From Thermanaeromonas sp. C210 (GTDB taxonomy: Bacteria; Bacillota; DSM-521; Neomoorellales; Neomoorellaceae): a stretch of DNA of 64,000 nucleotides. Under the pieces are notes generated by a model, which saw only the letters and a program-made list of their open reading frames with translations, ran no database searches and was not told the DNA's origin. Below are positions 43,588 through 51,230 of this stretch, piece after piece (the first letter of the stretch is position 1; each line of letters opens with the position of its first letter). A program made the translations under genes and the position numbers. Where the stretch lies: the NCBI RefSeq assembly GCF_013167955.1, contig NZ_BLWF01000003.1:186001-250000 (forward strand), read 5' to 3'.

Positions 43588-44671
43588 GGGAACTTTGTTG
43601 CGCGATAAACCCTATACCTTCGTCCCCCTGTTGCCGGTCCGGCCGGAAGACCGGCGGGAGATCGTGCCCCACAATCGCCTGGATGGCCGCCGCTGGACGG
43701 GGAAGCTGGTGCTGGAGCTGGAGGTTGTAACTCCTTTGCACATCGGTAGCGGTTCCCTCCGCCTCATAGGCGGGCAACCGGTTCAAACTTTTTTGCGGCG
43801 GGGCGAAACCCCCGTGATTCCTGGGTCCTCTTTAAAAGGAGCGGTGCGAAGTCTTGCCGAGGCGGTTGCGCGTAGTTGCCTGGCACAGTCGCCGGCCAGA
43901 AGCGTTGCCAGGCTGGATAATGCCTTCCCTCCGGGAGTGCGAACTCAGTGTACCGAAGAGGCTGCCTGCATTACCTGCCGGCTTTTTGGTTTTACAGGAA
44001 ACGACAAGGGTTACCGTGGGAGGGTAATGTTTGGTGAATTTAGGCCCGCAGGAGAAGTTGAGCTGACCGTAGCAAGACTGCCGGCGCTGGAACAACCCTT
44101 TAAAGATTATCCCCGAGAGGAGAACAAGGGGGGCGGCAACGAGCGCCTGTACTACTGCCGGTTTTACTTGGAGGTTCCCTGCAATGGTCCCCTCCACTGT
44201 CCAGACTGTACCAAGGAGGAGTGGCTCAATTGGAAAAAGCGTCTTAAAGGACGGCTGCCGCCGCCATCCTTTCGTGGACGCAAGTTCTACCTCCAGGGAG
44301 TGCCGCGCACGGGAAACCAGCCGTGCGAAATGGTGATGCCCGGTAGTTGCTTTCAGGGCGAGATAACTTTTCAGAACCTGGACAGGGATGAATTAGCTTT
44401 GCTCTGTTTTGCTCTTGGGCTAGACGGAGCGATGCGTCTGAGCCTGGGCTACGGCAAACCGGCTTATTACGGCACGGTACGGCTAAAGCTGCGGGAGGTA
44501 AGCTGGTATGCAAGGCATTCTTTTTTCGTGAAACCAGACTATCCGGATCCCGTGGAACTGGCGCAAAACTACGGCAGTAACGATCCGGATATTCAGAAGA
44601 ATGTAGCCCTGGTACGCCAAATCCTGTCGGGCATACGCCGCGGGCCGGAGTGGGGCGCAAAAGGCTATTAG
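43577..44671 (+). CDS. Large Csm3/Cmr6-like RAMP (third backbone-type subunit)
   Basis: A 364-aa RAMP. LELEVVTPLHIGSGS, VIPGSSLKGAVRSLAEAVAR and CITCRLFGFTGNDKG form the usual first half. Extra cysteines in HCPDCTKEEW suggest a second zinc site. The C-terminal half has MVMPGSCFQGEITF and LSLGYGKPAYYGTV. Two GTG codons (43577 and 43580) can start it. In a III-D complex it may occupy the Csm5-like distal position. Confidence 0.75.
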   Translation: MVARGTLLRDKPYTFVPLLPVRPEDRREIVPHNRLDGRRWTGKLVLELEVVTPLHIGSGSLRLIGGQPVQTFLRRGETPVIPGSSLKGAVRSLAEAVARSCLAQSPARSVARLDNAFPPGVRTQCTEEAACITCRLFGFTGNDKGYRGRVMFGEFRPAGEVELTVARLPALEQPFKDYPREENKGGGNERLYYCRFYLEVPCNGPLHCPDCTKEEWLNWKKRLKGRLPPPSFRGRKFYLQGVPRTGNQPCEMVMPGSCFQGEITFQNLDRDELALLCFALGLDGAMRLSLGYGKPAYYGTVRLKLREVSWYARHSFFVKPDYPDPVELAQNYGSNDPDIQKNVALVRQILSGIRRGPEWGAKGY

Positions 44672-44700
44672 AAAAATTCGGTTGGGAAGGGAATGGCTGG

Positions 44701-45216
44701 ATGGGGTTGGACAAGGAACGGCTCTTGGGGCTTGCCTATCGCTTGCTGGAGGAACCCGGCTGGCCGGGGGCCGCGGACAGGGCGGGCCAAACAGCTATCA
44801 ACACCGTAGCCGGCATCTTCCGGGAGTTTTCTCGCCTTCCGGCAGGAGCGGACCGGTTAAAGCAAGCCCTGTCACTGATTGAAGCGTTGCCCGGGAGTCC
44901 TCTCGCCCGCTACAGTATGCGGAACCAGTATCAGAGGATCCTCGAGATCCTCCAGGTTCGTAATGGCAGGGTGAACCACCCGGCTATTAAAGAGCTCTCT
45001 TTCGAGGAACTGGCCTATGTTATCGGTTGGGTAAGCCGGCTGCACCGGGCGATGGCTGCCGGAGTTAAGGCTTCTGCCGCCAAAGTGTCGGGCAAAGACA
45101 AGAGGCAAAAAGGAGCTTCTACCAGGGAGCCCGAAAAGACCTCTAAGAGCGGGGTGGAGGTCATCGACCCCCGGTGGAAAGCCCTAAAAGACTGGCCTGG
45201 CTTCAAAAAAACCTAG
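44701..45216 (+). CDS. Unrecognised helical protein in the type III operon
   Basis: A 171-aa protein (188 aa if GTG 44650 is used). The first 120 residues are predicted mostly helical (INTVAGIFREFSRL, LKQALSLIEALPGSPLARY, FEELAYVIGWVSRLHRAM); the tail is lysine/serine-rich and disordered-looking. Its place after the RAMP genes and its composition suggest a second small subunit or a Csx19-like accessory, but I cannot assign a family. Confidence 0.5.
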   Translation: MGLDKERLLGLAYRLLEEPGWPGAADRAGQTAINTVAGIFREFSRLPAGADRLKQALSLIEALPGSPLARYSMRNQYQRILEILQVRNGRVNHPAIKELSFEELAYVIGWVSRLHRAMAAGVKASAAKVSGKDKRQKGASTREPEKTSKSGVEVIDPRWKALKDWPGFKKT

Positions 45217-45235
45217 CAGGGGGAGAAACGGGACC

Positions 45236-45982
45236 ATGCAGCTCACCATCTTTTTTACCGCCCCAGGCCCGGTGGCCGTTCCCGTTCAGTACGGCCATTT
45301 GCTTCAGGGAATTATCTACCAACACATGGAAAATCCGGTGCTCAGGACCTACCTGCACGAGCACGGCTTCGCCCTGGAAAAGCGCCGCTTTAAGCTTTTC
45401 ACCTTTTCTCGCTTGATGGGACGGACAGTGATCTACGACCGGGCGGCCGGCCGGCTGGTGCTCACGCCGCCGTTGCGACTGGTGATCTGTTCTCCCATCC
45501 CTTTCATCCTCCAGGAGCTGGGGACCGGTTTTCTCCGCCAGGGGCAGGTGCGGCTGGGAGAGGCCCGCCTGGAGGTAAAGGAAATAGCCACGGCAGCCCC
45601 AAGGGTAATGCAGGGGATTCTTCGGGTGCAAATGCTCTCCCCACTGGTTGTTTACAGCACCCTTTCCGGCGGCGACGGCCGTACCTACACATATTATTAT
45701 TCGCCCTTTGAGCCGCGCTTTACCGAGCTGGTGGCCAATAACCTGGCGAAAAAGCACCTTTTGGTTTACGGCCGTCCGGCCCGGGTGAATGGCTTTGCCA
45801 TCCGACCGGCGCGGGTGGATGACCGGGATCTAAAGGTCACTTACTATAAAGAAACCGTTGTCAAAGGGTGGATGGGTCAATATGAGCTTCGCGGCGACCC
45901 CGATCTTTTGCAGGTCGCCCTCGACGCCGGCCTGGGAGCCAAAAACTCCCAGGGTTACGGCTGCTGCACCCCGGCGGAATAG
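45236..45982 (+). CDS. cas6: CRISPR RNA endoribonuclease Cas6
   Basis: Repeat-cutting RNase (248 aa) that produces crRNAs. N-terminal VQYGHLLQGIIYQHM contains a His that is often catalytic, and the C-terminal glycine-rich loop is GAKNSQGYGC. It has the double-RRM length of clostridial Cas6. It is the only Cas6 in the window and lies between the type III and type I-B blocks, so it probably supplies both. Confidence 0.9.
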   Translation: MQLTIFFTAPGPVAVPVQYGHLLQGIIYQHMENPVLRTYLHEHGFALEKRRFKLFTFSRLMGRTVIYDRAAGRLVLTPPLRLVICSPIPFILQELGTGFLRQGQVRLGEARLEVKEIATAAPRVMQGILRVQMLSPLVVYSTLSGGDGRTYTYYYSPFEPRFTELVANNLAKKHLLVYGRPARVNGFAIRPARVDDRDLKVTYYKETVVKGWMGQYELRGDPDLLQVALDAGLGAKNSQGYGCCTPAE

Positions 45983-46021
45983 CTCCGCTAACCTGCTGCC
46001 TCAGAGGAAGGAGATGTTCCG

Positions 46022-47254
46022 ATGCTTGTAGCGCTCAGCACCATTGGCCCCACTGAGTACAAGGAGATCGAGTATTCCTGGGCACCCCCGGGGCAGGAGC
46101 CCCGGACCTATCGCACGGCTCTTTTCCCCCTGGCCGTGGATACCTTTTTCCGACCGGAAAAACTCCTGCTCATGGTTACGTCTGAGGCACGCACCCATGA
46201 GAACCGCTGCTATATTGAACGGGTACTTGGTCAACGGTTCCAACTGGTGCCTATTCCCTCGGGCAGGACCGAGGAGGAACTCTGGCAGATCTTCGATATT
46301 GTATCTGATGCCGTGCCTGAGGGAGCGGAGGTCATTCTCGATGTAACGCACGCATTTCGTTCGCTCCCGTTCGTAATTTTCGGGGTCATCAACTATCTCA
46401 GGCGGACCAAGGGAATCCGGCTGGAGCGCATTGTCTATGGGGCATACGACGCGAAAGAGACCGGACCGGACGGAGTGCAGCGTGCGCCTGTTTTTGATCT
46501 AACCATGCTGGTGGACCTGCACGAATGGCTGCAGGCGGTGGAGGCTTTCACCCTTCGGAGTGAAGGGCAAAAACTGGCCGATCTGCTTGATGAGGCGCAC
46601 CGTCGGCCCTGGCTTTCCGGTGAGCGGGGCGAAGGCGAACTGCCGCGCCAGCTCCAGAGGATGGCGGGATGTATTAAGGAGTTTTCTCAATCCGTGCGGC
46701 TGCTGCGACCTCTGGAGGCACTGGAGGCGGCGGCGAGAGCGCAGACCCTTGCCCGGCAGGTGGAGCAGGAGGCTGCGCGCTGGGCGAAGCCTTTCCGGCA
46801 CGTCCTTTTGCGCCTTACCGACGAGCTTTCACCTCTGGCAACGGGTGATGCGCGGGCACTTGACGAGGAGGGGCTCCGGCGTCAACTGTCGCTCATCAAG
46901 CACTGTGTTGAAAAGGATCTCATCGTCCAGGCCGTGCTTATGGGTCGCGAATGGTTGGTTAACTGGCTGGCCTGGCGGGCGGGAAATAAACCGTGGCTTA
47001 ACCGCGATACGCGCCAAGAACTGGAGCGGGTTTTGGGCCTAGCGGCACGCCGTCTACAGGAGGGGGATACCGAGGCCGTTCCATCCTGGTATGACGCCTT
47101 GCCCGAGGCAGGCGCGGTGGCGGACTTATGGCGCTGGCTGACCAATCTGCGCAATGACGTGGCCCATTGCGCGATGAACGACCACCCGGCACCATCCAGT
47201 AGCATACGTGAGAGGGCCGAGGAACTGGTGCAGCGTTTAATCAAGCTGCTTTAG
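46022..47254 (+). CDS. csx1: Csx1/Csx2-type CARF-HEPN ribonuclease
   Basis: A 410-aa ancillary RNase activated by cyclic oligoadenylate. The CARF half (about 1-180) includes the DxTHxFRS signature in ILDVTHAFRSLP and belongs to the TM1812/DxTHG group. The C-terminal HEPN domain has the catalytic RNxxxH motif in LRNDVAHC near residue 380. ATG with AAGGAG upstream. With Cas10's intact GGDD it should act as the collateral RNase of the type III system. Confidence 0.88.
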   Translation: MLVALSTIGPTEYKEIEYSWAPPGQEPRTYRTALFPLAVDTFFRPEKLLLMVTSEARTHENRCYIERVLGQRFQLVPIPSGRTEEELWQIFDIVSDAVPEGAEVILDVTHAFRSLPFVIFGVINYLRRTKGIRLERIVYGAYDAKETGPDGVQRAPVFDLTMLVDLHEWLQAVEAFTLRSEGQKLADLLDEAHRRPWLSGERGEGELPRQLQRMAGCIKEFSQSVRLLRPLEALEAAARAQTLARQVEQEAARWAKPFRHVLLRLTDELSPLATGDARALDEEGLRRQLSLIKHCVEKDLIVQAVLMGREWLVNWLAWRAGNKPWLNRDTRQELERVLGLAARRLQEGDTEAVPSWYDALPEAGAVADLWRWLTNLRNDVAHCAMNDHPAPSSSIRERAEELVQRLIKLL

Positions 47255-47453
47255 CGAAAGGCTCGTTCAATGCGTGCCCTGATCGCCCTTATAAGCGGGC
47301 AGCGGATGCAGGATGTTATTCTTTGATTTCTCCATAGTAATCGGCTACCACTCAGAATGTTAATACCATGTCTCGGCAGTAGCTCTGTTATCCGTTAAGG
47401 TATAAATTACGTTGCCCCATTAAATGGAGATGAGGTGTTGCAGGTAACGATGG
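47255..47453 (+). promoter_or_regulatory. Intergenic region before the type I-B genes
   Basis: This 199-bp gap is the longest in the cas block. It includes a short inverted repeat (GCCCTTATAAGCGGGC near 47284-47299), AT-rich stretches including TATAAATT at 47401-47408, and GAGATGAGG before cas8b. A separate promoter for the type I-B operon may lie here, but I cannot define it. Confidence 0.3.
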
Positions 47454-49493
47454 ATGAAGGAGGTGATTCCCCTGCTCGAAGCTGTGGCTTTGATCGGTCG
47501 AACTCTGGCCGGAGGTGGCGATCCGGTAGCCGATCTCATCAACCCCCCACCGCGCAAGCCGCCTAAAGTGGAGACCATTTACCTCGTTAAGCTGAATTTT
47601 CGGATGGGCGCTGGCGAGCCGCTGATGGTGGACATGCAGGAGATCGATGAGACCGCGCTTACCCGCTACCGCTGGGTAGGAAATGAAAAAGGCAACCGGC
47701 CCCAGTTTTACCTGACCACCGACCAGCTCAAGTATCTGGTGGGGCAGGCGCCGGTCAACCTTTTAGCGCGGCTTGAGGAAGCTGGGCTTGAAAACGGGAA
47801 CCTTTACCGGCGGCTGTCGGCCCTCGTAAAATCCTTCTTCCGCCAGTTGCCGGACGGGAGCCGCGTGCTTGACCCGCAGCGGCTGGGGTTGACAACAGGA
47901 GACGTTCTGGCTGCCACCTGGGAGGAAAATACCGGAAAGCCGCAGGAGCGGGCGAAGGCGGTGGTCGCAGCAGTAACCGAAGTCTTGAAAAAGTGGGTCC
48001 TGGAGCAGCTTGAGCTGAAAGCGGCGGAGGCGGCCCTGTGGACGGTGCTGGTCGATGATGTCCCTCTAGTCGCCGATCCGGACTACGCCCGCGTTTTGCT
48101 CCTCGGCAAGGAAGAGGCGGTGGATAAGGGTAAGCCGGGTGTTTGCTCGGTCTGCGGGGCGGAAGACCGGCCGGTAACGCCGGATTTTACCCAACTGAGT
48201 TTTCTGAAATACTACATCAACGACAAACTGGGGGCGGCCTCGGGTGTAGCGGAGGAAGGGTTCGGGCGCAACTTCCAGGCCTGCAGGGATTGCTTCCGGG
48301 GACTCTTGCTGGCCGAAAGATTCGTTCAGGACCGTTTAGGCCTCCGGGTGGGCCGGCTATCCTTCCTGGTCCTGCCGGCCTTCCTGTGGGAAGCAGATCT
48401 CTCCCGTACGGACCTGGAGTTCTGGGCGGAGAAGCTCAAGACCCGCGTGGAGGCGCTGAGTAACACCTCCGGCTGGGTGGAGAGCCTGGCCGGACTCAAG
48501 GGGCTGGATGACGAGCTTCACGACCTGTTAGAGGATATGCCGTACGAGAACGCGGCGCTTTTAAACTTTCTTTTCTACCACTACCAGGGGGGCCGGAGCG
48601 AGTTCCGGGTGCTTTCCCTGATCAAAGACGTGGCCCCGAGCCGGATCGCCCAGCTTCTACGCCGCAGCCATAAGCTTGCCGACCAGGCCGCGGCGCTTTT
48701 AGGCCCCGACCGGTGGTGGCTCGACCTTGCCGCCATCTACCGGCTCATCCCCTTAAGCGAAGGGCCGCGCGGGGCGGAGTACAAAAAGCTGCTCCACATT
48801 TACCACGGCCTTTTGACGGGCGCGCCCCTCGACCGTGCCTTTCTCATCCGGGAGTTTGTGGCCCTGGCCAGGGTATACCACACCGGCAACTACGAAGGCA
48901 CCAACGTGCCGCGGCCGAAAGCGGGCGCCGAGGAGTGGGAGTGGACGCGCCGGCTGCTGCAGGCGAACCTTTTCCTGAAGTTTTTGCAAGAAGAAAACCT
49001 GTTGCGAGGAGGGAGGTCCTTGAGCACCCCGGTGGAACTGGAAACGGAACTGCTGCCGGAAGAGATGCGAGATTATCTTAAGGCCATGACTTACGACGGC
49101 CCAGAGGCAGCGCTTTTTCTGCTGGGCTACCTTTTGAACCAGGTGGGGCAAAAACAGCGTGACCGCGGTTACGAAAGCAAGCCAGTGCTGGAGAAAGTGA
49201 ACTACGCCGGTATGCCCTGGGCGAAGGTGGTGCGGCTGGCGAACATCTTGGTGGACCAGCTCCGGCAGCACGACATACTGAAGTACTACGAAGGGCTCTT
49301 TGCAGCCATGAAGAAACTTTTTGACGCCCACCGGCCCGGTCCCCACCGGCGCGACTGGCCGCTATCGCCCGAAGAAAACGTCTTCTACATTCTTTCGGGC
49401 TACGCCTACGGCACGCGCATGGCTTTTAAAGCCTGGGCCGAAAAGCAGAACGCTAAAAAACAGGATGATCAAGAAGGGAGTGCTGAGCAGTGA
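47454..49493 (+). CDS. cas8b: Cas8b, type I-B Cascade large subunit (TM1802/Csh1 type)
   Basis: Large subunit (679 aa) responsible for PAM recognition and Cascade assembly. It fits the TM1802/Csh1 family in length and gene order. A zinc finger is formed by CSVCGAEDRP and CRDCFRG (about 228-275). The C-terminal part is helical and probably acts as the small-subunit region. ATG start at 47454; AAGGAGG sits inside codons 2-4, so GTG 47463 cannot be excluded. Confidence 0.85.
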   Translation: MKEVIPLLEAVALIGRTLAGGGDPVADLINPPPRKPPKVETIYLVKLNFRMGAGEPLMVDMQEIDETALTRYRWVGNEKGNRPQFYLTTDQLKYLVGQAPVNLLARLEEAGLENGNLYRRLSALVKSFFRQLPDGSRVLDPQRLGLTTGDVLAATWEENTGKPQERAKAVVAAVTEVLKKWVLEQLELKAAEAALWTVLVDDVPLVADPDYARVLLLGKEEAVDKGKPGVCSVCGAEDRPVTPDFTQLSFLKYYINDKLGAASGVAEEGFGRNFQACRDCFRGLLLAERFVQDRLGLRVGRLSFLVLPAFLWEADLSRTDLEFWAEKLKTRVEALSNTSGWVESLAGLKGLDDELHDLLEDMPYENAALLNFLFYHYQGGRSEFRVLSLIKDVAPSRIAQLLRRSHKLADQAAALLGPDRWWLDLAAIYRLIPLSEGPRGAEYKKLLHIYHGLLTGAPLDRAFLIREFVALARVYHTGNYEGTNVPRPKAGAEEWEWTRRLLQANLFLKFLQEENLLRGGRSLSTPVELETELLPEEMRDYLKAMTYDGPEAALFLLGYLLNQVGQKQRDRGYESKPVLEKVNYAGMPWAKVVRLANILVDQLRQHDILKYYEGLFAAMKKLFDAHRPGPHRRDWPLSPEENVFYILSGYAYGTRMAFKAWAEKQNAKKQDDQEGSAEQ

Positions 49494-50458
49494 GTGTTGT
49501 GGACAAAAACAGCGAAATCCTTTTCCTTTACGATGCCAAGATGTGCAACCCGAACGGCGACCCGGACGACGAGAACCGGCCGCGCTTCGACCCCGACCGG
49601 GAACGCTGCCTGGTGTCGGACGTGCGCCTGAAGCGTTACATCCGCGACTACCTGGAGGAGAAGGGCTATGCCATCTACGTCACCAAGGCGGAAGGGGTGG
49701 TGCAGGCGACCGACCGGCTGAAACAGGTGCTGGGAAAAGAAGAGGTGAGCGGTGCCGACCTGCCGGCCTTGCTGGAAAAATTGATCGACGTGCGCCTCTT
49801 CGGGGCGACGATGCCCATCAAGGGGGCCAAAAAAGGGGAGGGCGAAGCAGTCAATTTAACGGGTCCTGTGCAATTCGCCTGGGGTTATTCCCTTAATCGC
49901 GTCCAGATGGTCGATTCGGTCACCATTTCGTCCCAGTTCGCCGCTCGGGAGCAGGCCGGGCAGGGGACCTTCGGCAAGGACTACCGGGTTTACTATGCCC
50001 TCATCGGCTTCCACGGCGTAGTTAGCGCCCGGCGAGCCCGTGCGATGCTGGATCGTGCCGGTGGAAACGAAGCCGCCGCCACCGGGGAGGCGGACCTTAA
50101 GCTATTGGATGAGGCTATGGTCCACGCCATACCACTCGCGGCTACCCGTTCGAAAATCGGTCAGTACCCGCGACTTTACCTGCGCGTGGTCTTCACAGAC
50201 GGAGAAACCTTTATGGGCGACCCGCGGGAAGACCTTGTGGTGGACCCTGACCGGGACCTGCGCTCGGTTAAGGAGCTGACCCTTGATCTCACGGGCCTGG
50301 GCGAGCGGCTGGCGCGGTTCAAGGAGCGAATCGCGCAAGTTCTCGTCTTCCAGGACGCGGACCTCAGCACTAAAGCGGCGGGACGGAAGGTTCTGGCGGC
50401 TGCCTGGCTTGCGGAGCTACTAGGGGCGGATAAGGTGAAAACCCTGGAAAGGACCTGA
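49490..50458 (+). CDS. cas7: Cas7, type I-B Cascade backbone (Csh2)
   Basis: Backbone subunit (322 aa) that coats the crRNA. The N-terminus has FLYDAKMCNPNGDPDDENRP and LVSDVRLKRYIRDYL, the Csh2/Cst2 signature. GTG start overlapping the cas8b stop by 4 bp. Confidence 0.92.
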   Translation: MSVVDKNSEILFLYDAKMCNPNGDPDDENRPRFDPDRERCLVSDVRLKRYIRDYLEEKGYAIYVTKAEGVVQATDRLKQVLGKEEVSGADLPALLEKLIDVRLFGATMPIKGAKKGEGEAVNLTGPVQFAWGYSLNRVQMVDSVTISSQFAAREQAGQGTFGKDYRVYYALIGFHGVVSARRARAMLDRAGGNEAAATGEADLKLLDEAMVHAIPLAATRSKIGQYPRLYLRVVFTDGETFMGDPREDLVVDPDRDLRSVKELTLDLTGLGERLARFKERIAQVLVFQDADLSTKAAGRKVLAAAWLAELLGADKVKTLERT

Positions 50459-50463
50459 TAAAT

Positions 50464-51228
50464 TTGAACGAAGTACTGGTTTTTGATCTGACCGGGCCCA
50501 TGGCCCATTTTCGCAAATACTACACCAACACCTCGGCTTTGACCTACGGTTTCCCGCCGCGGACTGCGCTGATGGGTATTGTGGCCGCCGTCCTGGGTTA
50601 CGAGCGGGATTCCTATTACCAAGAGCTCGACCGCGGCCGCTTCGCTGTCGCCGTAAAAGCCCCTACCCGGCGGCTTATACAGACAGTAAACTATGTCCGC
50701 ACTAAAAAGGAAGATCTGCCGCTGCTGCGACGCCTGGGCCGGGTGCCCGGGACCCAGACACCGTTGGAATTCCTGCTACCAGCCGGGGAGTACCGCCTCT
50801 TGCGGTTCCGCGTCTTCTTCGCTCACCCTGACGCTGCCTTGCTGCGGGAGGCCGCCAGGCGGCTGGAGGAGGGGCGGACCTGTTTCCCCCTTTATCTCGG
50901 CCTCACCGAGTGTTTGGCCACCGCGTGGTATGTAAATCTCTTCGAGGTACGGGAATATCAGACGGTAGCGCCCGGCACTACGGTCGCCCTCACCTCCGTG
51001 CTGAACGCAGCTCATCTCGACATGGTCGACCTGCCGACTGCAGAGACGGCCCGCCTGGTGCGGGAGCGAGCCCCCTATGCCTTCGGCCCGGGCCGGACGC
51101 TGCGGCCTCCTGTGGCGGTCGTTTACGAGGCTGGTGGGAGGCCCCTTCCGGTCCGGCTGCGCGTCGCGGCTTACCGCTTCCCCCTCCCTCCTGGAGGCGA
51201 GGAAACGGTGGCCTTCCTGGAGGGATAG
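50464..51228 (+). CDS. cas5: Cas5, type I-B Cascade 5'-handle subunit
   Basis: RAMP protein (254 aa) that binds the crRNA 5' handle. N-terminal FDLTGPMAHFRKYYTNTSAL and FPPRTALMGIVAAVLGYERD are diagnostic of Cas5 of subtype I-B. TTG start 5 bp after cas7. Confidence 0.92.
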   Translation: MNEVLVFDLTGPMAHFRKYYTNTSALTYGFPPRTALMGIVAAVLGYERDSYYQELDRGRFAVAVKAPTRRLIQTVNYVRTKKEDLPLLRRLGRVPGTQTPLEFLLPAGEYRLLRFRVFFAHPDAALLREAARRLEEGRTCFPLYLGLTECLATAWYVNLFEVREYQTVAPGTTVALTSVLNAAHLDMVDLPTAETARLVRERAPYAFGPGRTLRPPVAVVYEAGGRPLPVRLRVAAYRFPLPPGGEETVAFLEG

Positions 51229-51230
51229 AC

